Shown: positions 25,656 through 32,581 of the stretch, one piece after another
Layout: each line of letters opens with the position of its first letter
How positions within the stretch are numbered: position 1 is the stretch's first letter
Position numbers and translations under genes: made by a program
Origin: Planctomycetota bacterium
GTDB taxonomy: Bacteria > Planctomycetota > UBA1135 > GCA-002748355
NCBI GenBank assembly: GCA_002748355.1
Contig: PDSF01000051.1
Span: 1-64,000 of the forward strand
Length of the DNA stretch: 64,000 nucleotides
Direction of reading: 5' to 3'
The notes under the pieces: model-generated
Databases searched by the model: none
Seen by the model: only the letters and a program-made list of their open reading frames with translations
Told to the model about the DNA's origin: nothing

Positions 25656-26384
25656 ATGGCCCAAGACGATAGCCAGAGTCGGCGTCCGAATGAAGCACCG
25701 AGAGCGCGAGCCCGGGGCTTGGTGGCGCGTTGCTCAGCTTGGGGGCTCTGCCTCAGCGCTGCCCTCTGCAGCTTGGGCTGCCGTGTTCCCGATGCGCGGG
25801 AGGACGACTTCCTCCTACACAACGAGAGCCTGCTGGAGATGCTCGGCGCTGAGGTGGGGAACCGGGAGATCCGGCGGCGCGAGCTGATACGGCGTAAGAA
25901 GCGCCTCGAGCTTGCCCTCTCCCAGAAGCAGGAAGAACTCCAGGACATCGAGAATCGTGAGTTGCTGGTGCGGAGCCGGGTCATCGAGCAGCGTGGCGTG
26001 CTCGCGGCGTCCCTCGGTGAACTCACCAAGCTCGAAGCTGCGGTGGTCGCAAAAAAAGCGCGTGCCGATGCGGTCCGCAAGGAGCTTGCGGCCATCCAGG
26101 CGCAGGAGAAGCAGCTGGCGCAGCTCAAGGCGCGTGCGAAGACCCTTCCCGCTGAGATCGCGGCGCTGAGCAAGCAGCTTGCCGTTTTGGCGGCCAAGAA
26201 GAAGGAGCAAGAGGGCCGGCTGCCGGCTTCGGTGAAGAAGGCTGCAGCAGCGAAGCCCGCGGCGAAGAAGCCCGCGGCGAAGAAGGCCGCAGCGAAGAAG
26301 CCAGCTCCGGCGAAGAAGACAAAGCCCGCAGAGGCGAAACCCGCGGCGGCGAAGAAATCACCAGCAAAGAAGAAGGACGAATGA
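25656..26384 (+). CDS. Coiled-coil lipoprotein with histone-H1-like Lys/Ala tail
   Basis: About 242 residues if ATG 25656 is used; ATG 25647 is the alternative, and both precede an unusually long basic n-region. A hydrophobic segment ends in the lipobox CSLGC, so the mature protein is lipid-anchored. Residues about 50-150 are a long charged alpha-helix (coiled-coil, repeated R/E/Q/L heptads). The last 60 residues are repeats of AAKKPAAKK type, like the C-terminal tail of histone H1 or bacterial HU-like and AlgP-like proteins. An exported Lys/Ala tail should bind polyanions such as LPS, teichoic-like polymers or peptidoglycan; this is inference. Its stop overlaps the start of the next gene (ATGA). 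Confidence 0.75.
   Translation: MAQDDSQSRRPNEAPRARARGLVARCSAWGLCLSAALCSLGCRVPDAREDDFLLHNESLLEMLGAEVGNREIRRRELIRRKKRLELALSQKQEELQDIENRELLVRSRVIEQRGVLAASLGELTKLEAAVVAKKARADAVRKELAAIQAQEKQLAQLKARAKTLPAEIAALSKQLAVLAAKKKEQEGRLPASVKKAAAAKPAAKKPAAKKAAAKKPAPAKKTKPAEAKPAAAKKSPAKKKDE
26234..26378. repeat. Lys/Ala/Pro-coding repeat tract
   Basis: Imperfect repeats of GCGAAGAAG and GCGGCGAAGAAGCCC type encode the AAKKPAAKK tail of the lipoprotein at 25656-26384. The tract is nearly pure purine/GC on the coding strand, and copy number could vary without frameshift when whole codons are gained or lost. Confidence 0.7.
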
Positions 26385-26827
26385 GCGAAAGCACGGACCC
26401 ATCGATCTCCTTGGATTCCCTCCTCGAAAAGAGCGCATTGGCGGCGATGCGGGTGGAGCTTGGGCTGCTGACCCCGAAGCAACACAGCGATGCTACGGAG
26501 CTGCTCAAGGCGAGCCCTGAGCACTTTGATGGGGCGCGGCTCATCCAGATCTGCCTGGAAGGGCGCGCCGCTGACGATCAGCGAGTAGCCCAGCGTTCGC
26601 TGGGGACCCTGCGCTCTCGTTTTGTAAGCGATGGGGGAGGGAAGCGGCGTCGTCGTCCACGAGCCCTTCTCGTGCGGGCCGGGGCGAGCTTGACCGCGAA
26701 GCTGATCTTCTCAGCCCTCTACACCTTGGTCCTGGTCGCCTTGCTGTATATGCTTCACCACCACTGGCCTTCCATCGATATCTACGAGTTCGGTGATAAG
26801 GTCAGGCTCTTGCTGGGGCTCGGCTGA
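26381..26827 (+). CDS. Hypothetical protein with C-terminal membrane helix
   Basis: A 148-residue protein I do not recognise. The N-terminal 80 residues are soluble and helical (LLTPKQHSDATELLKASPEHF), followed by a very basic linker (GGGKRRRRPR) and one transmembrane helix (ASLTAKLIFSALYTLVLVALLYML, about 101-124) with a short tail, so the N-terminus is probably cytoplasmic. Its ATG overlaps the stop of the Lys/Ala-tailed lipoprotein gene, which suggests the two products act together across the inner membrane. It is the last gene before a 773-bp gene-free region. Confidence 0.72.
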   Translation: MSESTDPSISLDSLLEKSALAAMRVELGLLTPKQHSDATELLKASPEHFDGARLIQICLEGRAADDQRVAQRSLGTLRSRFVSDGGGKRRRRPRALLVRAGASLTAKLIFSALYTLVLVALLYMLHHHWPSIDIYEFGDKVRLLLGLG

Positions 26828-26923
26828 GCTCCTACGCCACCCCCCGAGTTCCGGCCGCCGACTCGGGTCTGAGCAGGCGGAGTTTCTCGTTCTCGCTAGC
26901 CCCGCAAGCGGCGTGCAAGATTT

Positions 26924-26932
26924 TGTGGATAA
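26924..26932 (-). other. Perfect DnaA box
   Basis: The plus strand reads TGTGGATAA, the complement of the consensus DnaA box TTATCCACA. It continues as CCTGTTGAAAAG, and a close copy (GATAATCTGTTGATAG) occurs about 120 bp downstream. Neither dnaA nor dnaN is nearby. One perfect box can occur by chance, so an origin or DnaA-titration site is only a possibility. Confidence 0.4.
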
Positions 26933-27355
26933 CCTGTTGAAAAGGGCTGGGGCAGGGGCCACTATGCCTCGACTCGCAGCAGGGGACTGCTGTGAGTCGC
27001 GCTTTGCGCGCTGGAGCTGTCGACTGCGGCAGCCCGAGGAAAGGCACTGATAATCTGTTGATAGCTCCGTCCTCCTAGTGGTCGCTTGTTTTTCTTGCAG
27101 GCCCCTGCAAAAGAGGACGTATCGAATCCGAACGCTCCGAGTTGGGGAGGTGGAACCCCCACTTGGGAGTAGGATCCGAGTTCCCGAGATGCGCCTGCCT
27201 TTGTGTAGGCCATCCTTCGAGCCTGGATCCCGATCGATACCCGGGTGGCCGCTGCGGGTTGGGGAACTCCCCTCCCTAACCGCCCTCCCCATCCCGCAGC
27301 GGATCCCCCTTTTTCCTCGCCTCCCAGGCGAGGAAACTGGTCGGTCGGAAGGTGG

Positions 27356-27399
27356 ACAAGCCCTGTTGGCGTTCGCGCCAGTGGGGCTTGTTTGTTTTT
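27356..27399 (+). terminator. Strong intrinsic terminator with UUCG loop
   Basis: An 8-bp outer stem (27356-27363 with 27384-27391) and a 5-bp inner stem (27367-27371 with 27376-27380) are closed by a TTCG tetraloop, followed by TTTGTTTTT. The nearest upstream plus-strand gene ends 530 bp earlier, so it either ends a long 3' UTR or a separate noncoding transcript. Confidence 0.8.
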
Positions 27400-27600
27400 G
27401 TGGGTGGTGGTTCTGGGGCGGCGTTTCCAGAGCGATGTTTCTCGGGAGGGGGATGGCGCCGCGGCTGCTTGAGGTTTTTCTCTTCGGGGGCTTTTCTCCT
27501 CCGTGGCTTTTGCCTTCCTGGCCGGCTTTCCGGCTTCCATCCTTTCCCCACCCTCCTCTGGCGCGTAGCCTCGCTGCCAAGCGACTAGGGAGAGCATCCT

Positions 27601-28287
27601 GTGGGATTTAGACAAGGAGAGAGCGGTGGTAGAGGCTCGGGCCCTGCCCCGCGAGGATTCGGGGCCGGCGTCGTGCCGCTGCTGTCGCTGAGCCAGAGCC
27701 TTGCGCTCGCCAAGCAGGAGTTTGCCCGGGCTCGCCGCTACGGCTATCCATTGAGCCTTGGCGTCGCGCGGGTGGATCGGCTTGAGAACCTCAGCGATCT
27801 CTATGGAAAAGAGGCCCGCCCCTTGCTCTTTGAGCAGGTCGCCCGGCTCTTCCAGTCTCGATCACGCAGCACGGATCTCTTGGGGCGGCTTTCGGACGAT
27901 CGCTTGCTCTGGGTTCTTCCGCACACCGAGCTGGGTGGGGCCCGCGTCGCCGCGGACCGCATGCGCTGTGCCGTGGAAGAGCTGGAGCTGCAGTCTGGGC
28001 AGCGGAGCATCCACGTCACGCTCTGCGTTGGCCTCGCCTGCAGCTTTGGGCAAAGCACTCTCTTCTTCGATTCTTTGCTGATGCAGGCCGAGCAGGCGCT
28101 TGAGCGGGCTCAGGGCCGTGGCGGCAATCTGGTCGAGGAGCATCCTCTTCCAGCTGTTCCTGATCCGGAGCCGCGAGTTACTGAGGGTGGCGAAGAGGGT
28201 GGCGAAGAGGGTGGCGAAGAGGATCGCGAAGCGGGTGGCCAAGAGAAGCGCTCGCCAGGGGAAGAACGCCGAGGCCCGTCCTCGTGA
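27601..28287 (+). CDS. Degenerate GGDEF-domain protein
   Basis: A 228-residue soluble protein. GTG 27601 is supported by AGGGAGAG 6 bases upstream. Residues about 35-175 follow the diguanylate cyclase fold: a family-like start (LALAKQEFARARRYGYPLSLGVARVD), a helix with DLLGRLSDDRLLWVLP where R-x-GGDEF is expected, and a late LFFDSLLMQAEQALERAQGRG. The GG(D/E)EF signature is reduced to LSDDR, so cyclase activity is very unlikely; a receptor or scaffold role is possible. The C-terminal 45 residues are Gly/Glu repeats, disordered and acidic. The stop overlaps the GTG start of the membrane protein downstream (GTGA). Confidence 0.78.
   Translation: MGFRQGESGGRGSGPAPRGFGAGVVPLLSLSQSLALAKQEFARARRYGYPLSLGVARVDRLENLSDLYGKEARPLLFEQVARLFQSRSRSTDLLGRLSDDRLLWVLPHTELGGARVAADRMRCAVEELELQSGQRSIHVTLCVGLACSFGQSTLFFDSLLMQAEQALERAQGRGGNLVEEHPLPAVPDPEPRVTEGGEEGGEEGGEEDREAGGQEKRSPGEERRGPSS
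28184..28222. repeat. 12-bp tandem repeat encoding GGEE
   Basis: Three copies of a GAGGGTGGCGAA-type unit give GGEEGGEEGGEE in the acidic tail of the GGDEF-like protein. The units are perfect or nearly so, as in recent slippage. Confidence 0.75.
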
Positions 28288-30119
28288 GCACCGAGGCGCC
28301 CCAGGTTCTCGGGGGCGGCTCGCGCGGTTCGCTGCTCTTCTGCGTCCTGGCCCTCCTCATCCTCCTGTTTTCCTGGGGGCGCAGGCTCGATACCCCTTTC
28401 TCCCGCGTTCTTGGCTTCGCTGACTGGATCGGCAATGAGAACGGGCGTTTTGCTTGGAACCACGTGCGCTATGGCTTTGGCGTCACCGGTGGGGCGCAGC
28501 TGCGGAACCTGGAGAAGGCGCCGCCGGAGGATCGCCTGGTCTACCACGCGCATCCGGGCACCCTTGATGCCCTGGTGGGCGTGGTGTTTTTGATCCTGGG
28601 GGACAAGCCTGTTTGGGCGCATCGTCTCATCCCCCTGATCGCGGCCCTTATCGGCTTATTGCTGCTGGCACGACTGGCGCAAGCGCTTGGAGTGGATCCT
28701 CCTCTGGTGCTCGGGATCTATGCGCTCTTGCCGATGAGCAATGTGCATGGGATCAATCTGAGCTACGAGCCGCTTTGCATCACCGCCATGCTCGGCTTGC
28801 TACTGCTCCATCAGCGGGGGTGGCGCTGGCGCTTGTTGCCCCTGCTCTGGCTCTTTGGGCTCATCGACTATCCGGTGCTCTACCTCGGGCCTTGGTTTGC
28901 GCTCGTTGCCCTGCTACGCCGGGAGCGCAGCTGGCTCGGCCTTGGGCTCTGGACGGGAGCTCTCGCCGCTACCTGCCTGGCGTCCATCGGCACCCACCTC
29001 GGACACCTGCTCTGGTCGATGGGGGGGCTGCGGGCAGGGCATGGGCCCTCCTGGGATGAATACATCCTGCAGGTGCTGAGCAAGGGCGCGCAGAGCCTGC
29101 CAGCGCTCGGGGACTTCCTCGCTTCCCAGGGCCAATTCCTGGCGCAGGGATACACCCTGCCGCTGCTTCTCTGCACCCTCGTCGGCTGTGTGCTCCTGGC
29201 CCGGGACGCGAAACGCTGGCCTTGGGCCTATGCCTTTGGCTTCGTCGCCGGGCTGCACTTTGTCGCCTTCCCGGCGCATGCCTGGCGCCATGACTTTTGG
29301 CTTTGCTACCTGGCGCCCTTGGTGGCGCTGGCTAGTGCGAGGATGCTCTCAAGGCTGCCTCGGCTTCTGTGCTACTCGGTCTTGCTCCTATCCTGCGTGC
29401 TGGCCACCTGGCGTTCGGAGCGGATCTGGCAAGAGCGAGCCGAGCCGCCGGTGCAGGAAATGGGGCAGGAACTCGCGGCTGAGTTCCAAGACACAGCTGT
29501 GCTCTTTGCCTTTCGGACTCCGGCGGCTTGGGCCCTGGAGTTTTGGCGTGAGCATCCGGTGCACGACGCGGAGCGCTTGTTTCTCCCTGGCGAGGAGGCC
29601 AAGGGTTGGTCTCAGCTCATCGAGGAGCTTGGGACGCTGGGGCAGATGGAACGACCGATGTTTGGGGTGATCCCCCAGAACTTTGCCAAGTTTGTGCCGC
29701 TGCTCGATGAGGCCTTTCCTGGGGCTAGGCGTGCTTCGCGCGGGCGTTTCCATGTCTGGGCGCTGGATGACTTCGTGCGCGAGCCAGGGCGTTCGCCCTA
29801 TATGCGCGAAAAGCTTGGGGTTGAGGTTTGTGAACGTTTGGCGCGGAGAGTTCGGGCCTTGCGCGCATTGGTGCTGGTCCCTGCCGGAGCTCATTTGCAT
29901 GTGCTTGGCCCCGATCGTTCCGCTCTCTTGTGGTTTAGAAGTCGGCGCCTGAGCACGGGGCCGCTGGCCGAACTCGATGCGGAGACCAGAGCCAAGGCCT
30001 ATTTGGCGGCCTTCGATGGCAGCGGCTCGGCGGTAAAGCTACGCAAGAGCTTTGCTAGCGATCTCGTTCTTAGGGAGCTTCCTCTTGGGTTGCGCGTCTT
30101 GGTTCGCGTCCCGCGCTGA
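28284..30119 (+). CDS. Polytopic membrane protein, GT-C glycosyltransferase-like
   Basis: A 611-residue protein with about 11 predicted membrane helices in the first 400 residues and a soluble C-terminal domain of about 200. The first loop contains FADWIGNENGRFAWNHVRYG and the following LVYHAHPGTLDALVG, matching the position of the acidic/His loop of GT-C enzymes (ArnT, PMT and related families), which use polyprenyl-phosphate sugars. Residue identity is too low to name a donor or acceptor. GTG start coupled to the preceding GGDEF-like gene, so the two may function together. Another GT-C-like protein is encoded at 40714-42525. Confidence 0.78.
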   Translation: MSTEAPQVLGGGSRGSLLFCVLALLILLFSWGRRLDTPFSRVLGFADWIGNENGRFAWNHVRYGFGVTGGAQLRNLEKAPPEDRLVYHAHPGTLDALVGVVFLILGDKPVWAHRLIPLIAALIGLLLLARLAQALGVDPPLVLGIYALLPMSNVHGINLSYEPLCITAMLGLLLLHQRGWRWRLLPLLWLFGLIDYPVLYLGPWFALVALLRRERSWLGLGLWTGALAATCLASIGTHLGHLLWSMGGLRAGHGPSWDEYILQVLSKGAQSLPALGDFLASQGQFLAQGYTLPLLLCTLVGCVLLARDAKRWPWAYAFGFVAGLHFVAFPAHAWRHDFWLCYLAPLVALASARMLSRLPRLLCYSVLLLSCVLATWRSERIWQERAEPPVQEMGQELAAEFQDTAVLFAFRTPAAWALEFWREHPVHDAERLFLPGEEAKGWSQLIEELGTLGQMERPMFGVIPQNFAKFVPLLDEAFPGARRASRGRFHVWALDDFVREPGRSPYMREKLGVEVCERLARRVRALRALVLVPAGAHLHVLGPDRSALLWFRSRRLSTGPLAELDAETRAKAYLAAFDGSGSAVKLRKSFASDLVLRELPLGLRVLVRVPR

Positions 30120-30191
30120 GCTGGGTTTGCTATGAGTTGAACTGGCCCGTAACAATGCCCGGGTCTCAAGTTGAAAGGGAGGGACTGGGCC

Positions 30192-31094
30192 ATGACGATT
30201 CTCGGGCGATCTACAGGAGCCTTCCTCGGCTTGGGAAGTCCGTTCTCGGACTTCGATACCAGTCGCTTCGTCGTTGTCGCCCTGCCTTTTGAGGGGAGTG
30301 CTGGCGGCCGCGCTGGGGCTCGGAAGGGTGCAGCCGCCGTATTGGAAGCTTCCAAGCGTATCGAGCTCTTTGACGCTGAGAGCTTCGTCAACGCTGCGCG
30401 CTACGGCATTGCTACGATGGAGCCGGAAGTGACGGCCAAGGACCCTGGGCAACTGGCGCACTGGACCCAGCAGCTCGCAGATGCCGTGCCTGCCAGCAAG
30501 CGGGTGTTTTGGCTCGGAGGCGAGGGGAGCATCAGCTACGGGCTCATCCGCTCCTACTTGGGCCGCTATCGCGATCTGACGGTGCTGCAGCTCGACGCCC
30601 ACCCCAACCTGCGTTCGGAGTACCTGGGCAAGGTTCACCACGGGCGCATGACCGCCTTCCACAGGCTTCGCGAGGACCTGCCGATCGTGCAGGTGGGAGT
30701 GCGGAGCATGAGCGAGGAGGAGGCCGACCTGACCGACAAGGGAAAGGTCACGACCTGGTTCGCCCATGACATGCAGGGGCGCAGCTTCGAGTCGGAAGTC
30801 GTGCCCGAGCTACTGGAGTCGCTCTCGGACCATGTCTACGTCAACGTCGATATGACGGTGTTCGATCCCTCGCTTTGCCCTGGGGTCAACTTGCCTGAGC
30901 CTGGTGGCCTGGCCTGGCGTCAGGTCTTGAGCCTGCTGCGGGCGGTGGCCAAGGAAAGGGATATCGTCGGCATGGATGTGGTGGAGACGGTGCCCTTGCC
31001 CGAGCAGGAGGTCTCACAGCTGGTGGCGGCCAAGCTCATCTACAAGGTCATGGCCTACCTCGGGCTCAACCGCGGTTGGCCTACCCTGACTTGA
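30192..31094 (+). CDS. Arginase/agmatinase-fold protein with lost metal ligands
   Basis: A 300-residue ureohydrolase-fold protein. ATG 30192 is preceded by AAAGGGAGGGA at 7 bases. The scaffold is clear: GGEGSISYG (109-117), LQLDAHPNLR (132-141), VNVDMTVFDPSLCPG (217-231), NLPEPGGLAWRQ and GMDVVETVPLP. Of the six residues that bind the two Mn ions in this family, only three remain (Asp135, His137, Asp220). The His of GG-x-HS is Gly112, the second Asp of DAH-x-D is Asn139, and the second Asp of D-x-D is Thr222. It is therefore probably catalytically dead or uses one metal differently. It lies between a membrane protein and a regulator with its own leader, so no pathway is implied. Confidence 0.85.
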   Translation: MTILGRSTGAFLGLGSPFSDFDTSRFVVVALPFEGSAGGRAGARKGAAAVLEASKRIELFDAESFVNAARYGIATMEPEVTAKDPGQLAHWTQQLADAVPASKRVFWLGGEGSISYGLIRSYLGRYRDLTVLQLDAHPNLRSEYLGKVHHGRMTAFHRLREDLPIVQVGVRSMSEEEADLTDKGKVTTWFAHDMQGRSFESEVVPELLESLSDHVYVNVDMTVFDPSLCPGVNLPEPGGLAWRQVLSLLRAVAKERDIVGMDVVETVPLPEQEVSQLVAAKLIYKVMAYLGLNRGWPTLT

Positions 31095-31222
31095 GTCTGA
31101 CTGAGGTCCTGCTCCTCTCTTGGCCTGAGCCCGCGTAGGGGCCAGGATGATGCCGTCCCGGCTCGCCAGCCCCGGTGCGAGCTTTCAGGCCCCGCTGTTC
31201 GCCACCCGACTGGGAGGAACCC

Positions 31223-32581
31223 ATGGAAGTCCTGATCGCCGAAGACGAACGATCGATTGCGCTGCCGCTCGTTGAGGACTTGGAGGAGGCTGGGCACAGC
31301 GTCCGCTGGGAGAGCACGGGAGCGCAGGCGATGCGGGCGGTGGATGAGGCCGTCTTCGATGCGATCCTGACCGATGTGCGCATGCCGGGAGCTTCCGGCA
31401 TCGAGCTACTGCAGAAGGTCAAGGCCAAGCGCCCCGAGACTGAGGTCATCGTGGTGACCGGGTATGCCACCGTCGAGCAGGCCGTTGAGGCCATGCGCTC
31501 GGGCGCTTTCGACTACATCCAGAAGCCCTTCCTCAACGAAGTGCTGGTGGAGCGCCTGGAGCAGATTCGGCGGCTTCGCGAGCTGCAGGAAGAGAACGAG
31601 CGCCTGCGCAGCGAGATCGACGGCAAGGAAGAGCCTGAGCTTGAGAACTTGATTGGGCAGTCGCGCAAGATGCTCGACGTGCTCAAGCTGGCGCGCACCG
31701 TTGCGCCTTCGGACACCACGGTCCTGATCGAGGGGGAGAGTGGCACGGGTAAGGAGCGCTTCGCGCGGGCGATCCACAAGCTCAGCGATCGGCGCCGCGG
31801 CCCCTTTGTCGCGGTCTCGGTGGGGGCCCTACCGGAGAGCCTCCTTGAGGACGAGCTCTTTGGGCACGAGCGCGGCGCCTTCACCGATGCCGCGAAGGCG
31901 CGTAAGGGGCGCTTCGAACTGGCCAGCGGCGGCACCATCTTCCTCGACGATATCGACGACATGCCGATGAGCGTGCAGGTCAAGCTGCTGCGCGTGTTGC
32001 AGGAGCGGGAGTTCGAGCGCGTCGGTGGTGAGAAGACGGTGCAGGTCGACATCCGGGTGCTCTCGGCCACCAAGGTGGCGCTTGAGGAGCGGGTGCGCGA
32101 AGGCAAGTTTCGCGAAGACCTCTTCTACCGGCTCAAGGTCGTGCCTATCCAACTTCCGCCGCTGCGCGAGCGCCTCGACGACATCCCGCTGCTGACCGCG
32201 CACTTCGTGCAGCGCTTCGGCCAGGGCGAGAGCTTCGAGGTCAGGCCTGACGATCTCGACGCGATGATGCGCTACGACTGGCCCGGCAACATTCGGCAGT
32301 TGGAGAACCACATCGAGCGGGCGATTGCGCTGTCCGGCGGCCAAAAGGCCCTGCGCGTGGAGCACCTGCTTCCGGAAAGCCTGCAGCCGAGCGAAGTCCG
32401 GGCGGTGCCGCCTGATCAAGAGAAACGCACCCTGCGCGACGTGCTCGTCGAGGCGGAGAAAGCGCATCTCCGCCTCGTGCTGACCTCCCTCAGTGGCCAC
32501 CGCACCAAGGCAGCCAAGGTCCTGGGGATCAGTCGCAAGGTGCTCTGGGAGAAGCTGAAGGACTACCAAATCGATGTTTGA
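31223..32581 (+). CDS. NtrC-family sigma-54 response regulator
   Basis: A 452-residue regulator. The ATG at 31223 has GGGAGG 7 bases upstream and begins on the receiver domain, MEVLIAEDERS. The phospho-acceptor is Asp51 (LTDVRMPG), followed by conserved Thr and Lys (VVTGYAT, FDYIQKPF). A coiled-coil linker leads to the AAA+ domain: Walker A GESGTGKE (171-178), GAFTDA in the sigma-54 loop (218-223) where GAFTGA is usual, FLDDIDDM for Walker B, and RYDWPGNIRQLEN. A Fis-type helix-turn-helix (RTKAAKVLGISRKVLWEKL) ends the protein. No histidine kinase is adjacent. The stop overlaps the next gene by 8 bp, so it is coexpressed with a glycosidase-like lipoprotein and LpxH. Confidence 0.92.
   Translation: MEVLIAEDERSIALPLVEDLEEAGHSVRWESTGAQAMRAVDEAVFDAILTDVRMPGASGIELLQKVKAKRPETEVIVVTGYATVEQAVEAMRSGAFDYIQKPFLNEVLVERLEQIRRLRELQEENERLRSEIDGKEEPELENLIGQSRKMLDVLKLARTVAPSDTTVLIEGESGTGKERFARAIHKLSDRRRGPFVAVSVGALPESLLEDELFGHERGAFTDAAKARKGRFELASGGTIFLDDIDDMPMSVQVKLLRVLQEREFERVGGEKTVQVDIRVLSATKVALEERVREGKFREDLFYRLKVVPIQLPPLRERLDDIPLLTAHFVQRFGQGESFEVRPDDLDAMMRYDWPGNIRQLENHIERAIALSGGQKALRVEHLLPESLQPSEVRAVPPDQEKRTLRDVLVEAEKAHLRLVLTSLSGHRTKAAKVLGISRKVLWEKLKDYQIDV

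Larger units (their letters stand above)
26828..27600. other. 773-bp gene-free region rich in hairpins
   Basis: No frame here has protein-like composition. It contains a perfect DnaA box (26924-26932), a related repeat at 27049-27065, and a succession of hairpins: 26971-26998 (12-bp stem with one wobble, GGGA loop), 27249-27302 (10-bp perfect outer stem CCGCTGCGGG with an inner GGGG-AACT-CCCC hairpin) and 27312-27336 (11-bp perfect stem, 3-nt loop). These are followed by a strong plus-strand terminator at 27356-27399. From 27400 to 27600 the sequence is T/G- then C/T-rich, without structure I can define. A structured noncoding RNA ending at the terminator is possible. No motif of RNase P RNA, tmRNA or SRP RNA was recognised. 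Confidence 0.5.

Noticed and set aside
26828..27600. RNase P RNA, tmRNA, SRP RNA or 6S RNA in the gene-free region
   Set aside because: The conserved GAGGAAAGTCC and ACAGAA motifs, the tmRNA GGTTCGA ends and the SRP GGTCAGG/GGAAGCAGC motifs were not found on either strand; 6S cannot be excluded on structure alone but no supporting motif was seen.
26711..27611. Open frames of 177-289 codons on both strands in the 26.8-27.6 kb gap
   Set aside because: All overlap each other antisense, have no ribosome-binding sites or family motifs and are biased to Arg/Pro/Gly/Ser; the hairpins and terminator explain the region better.
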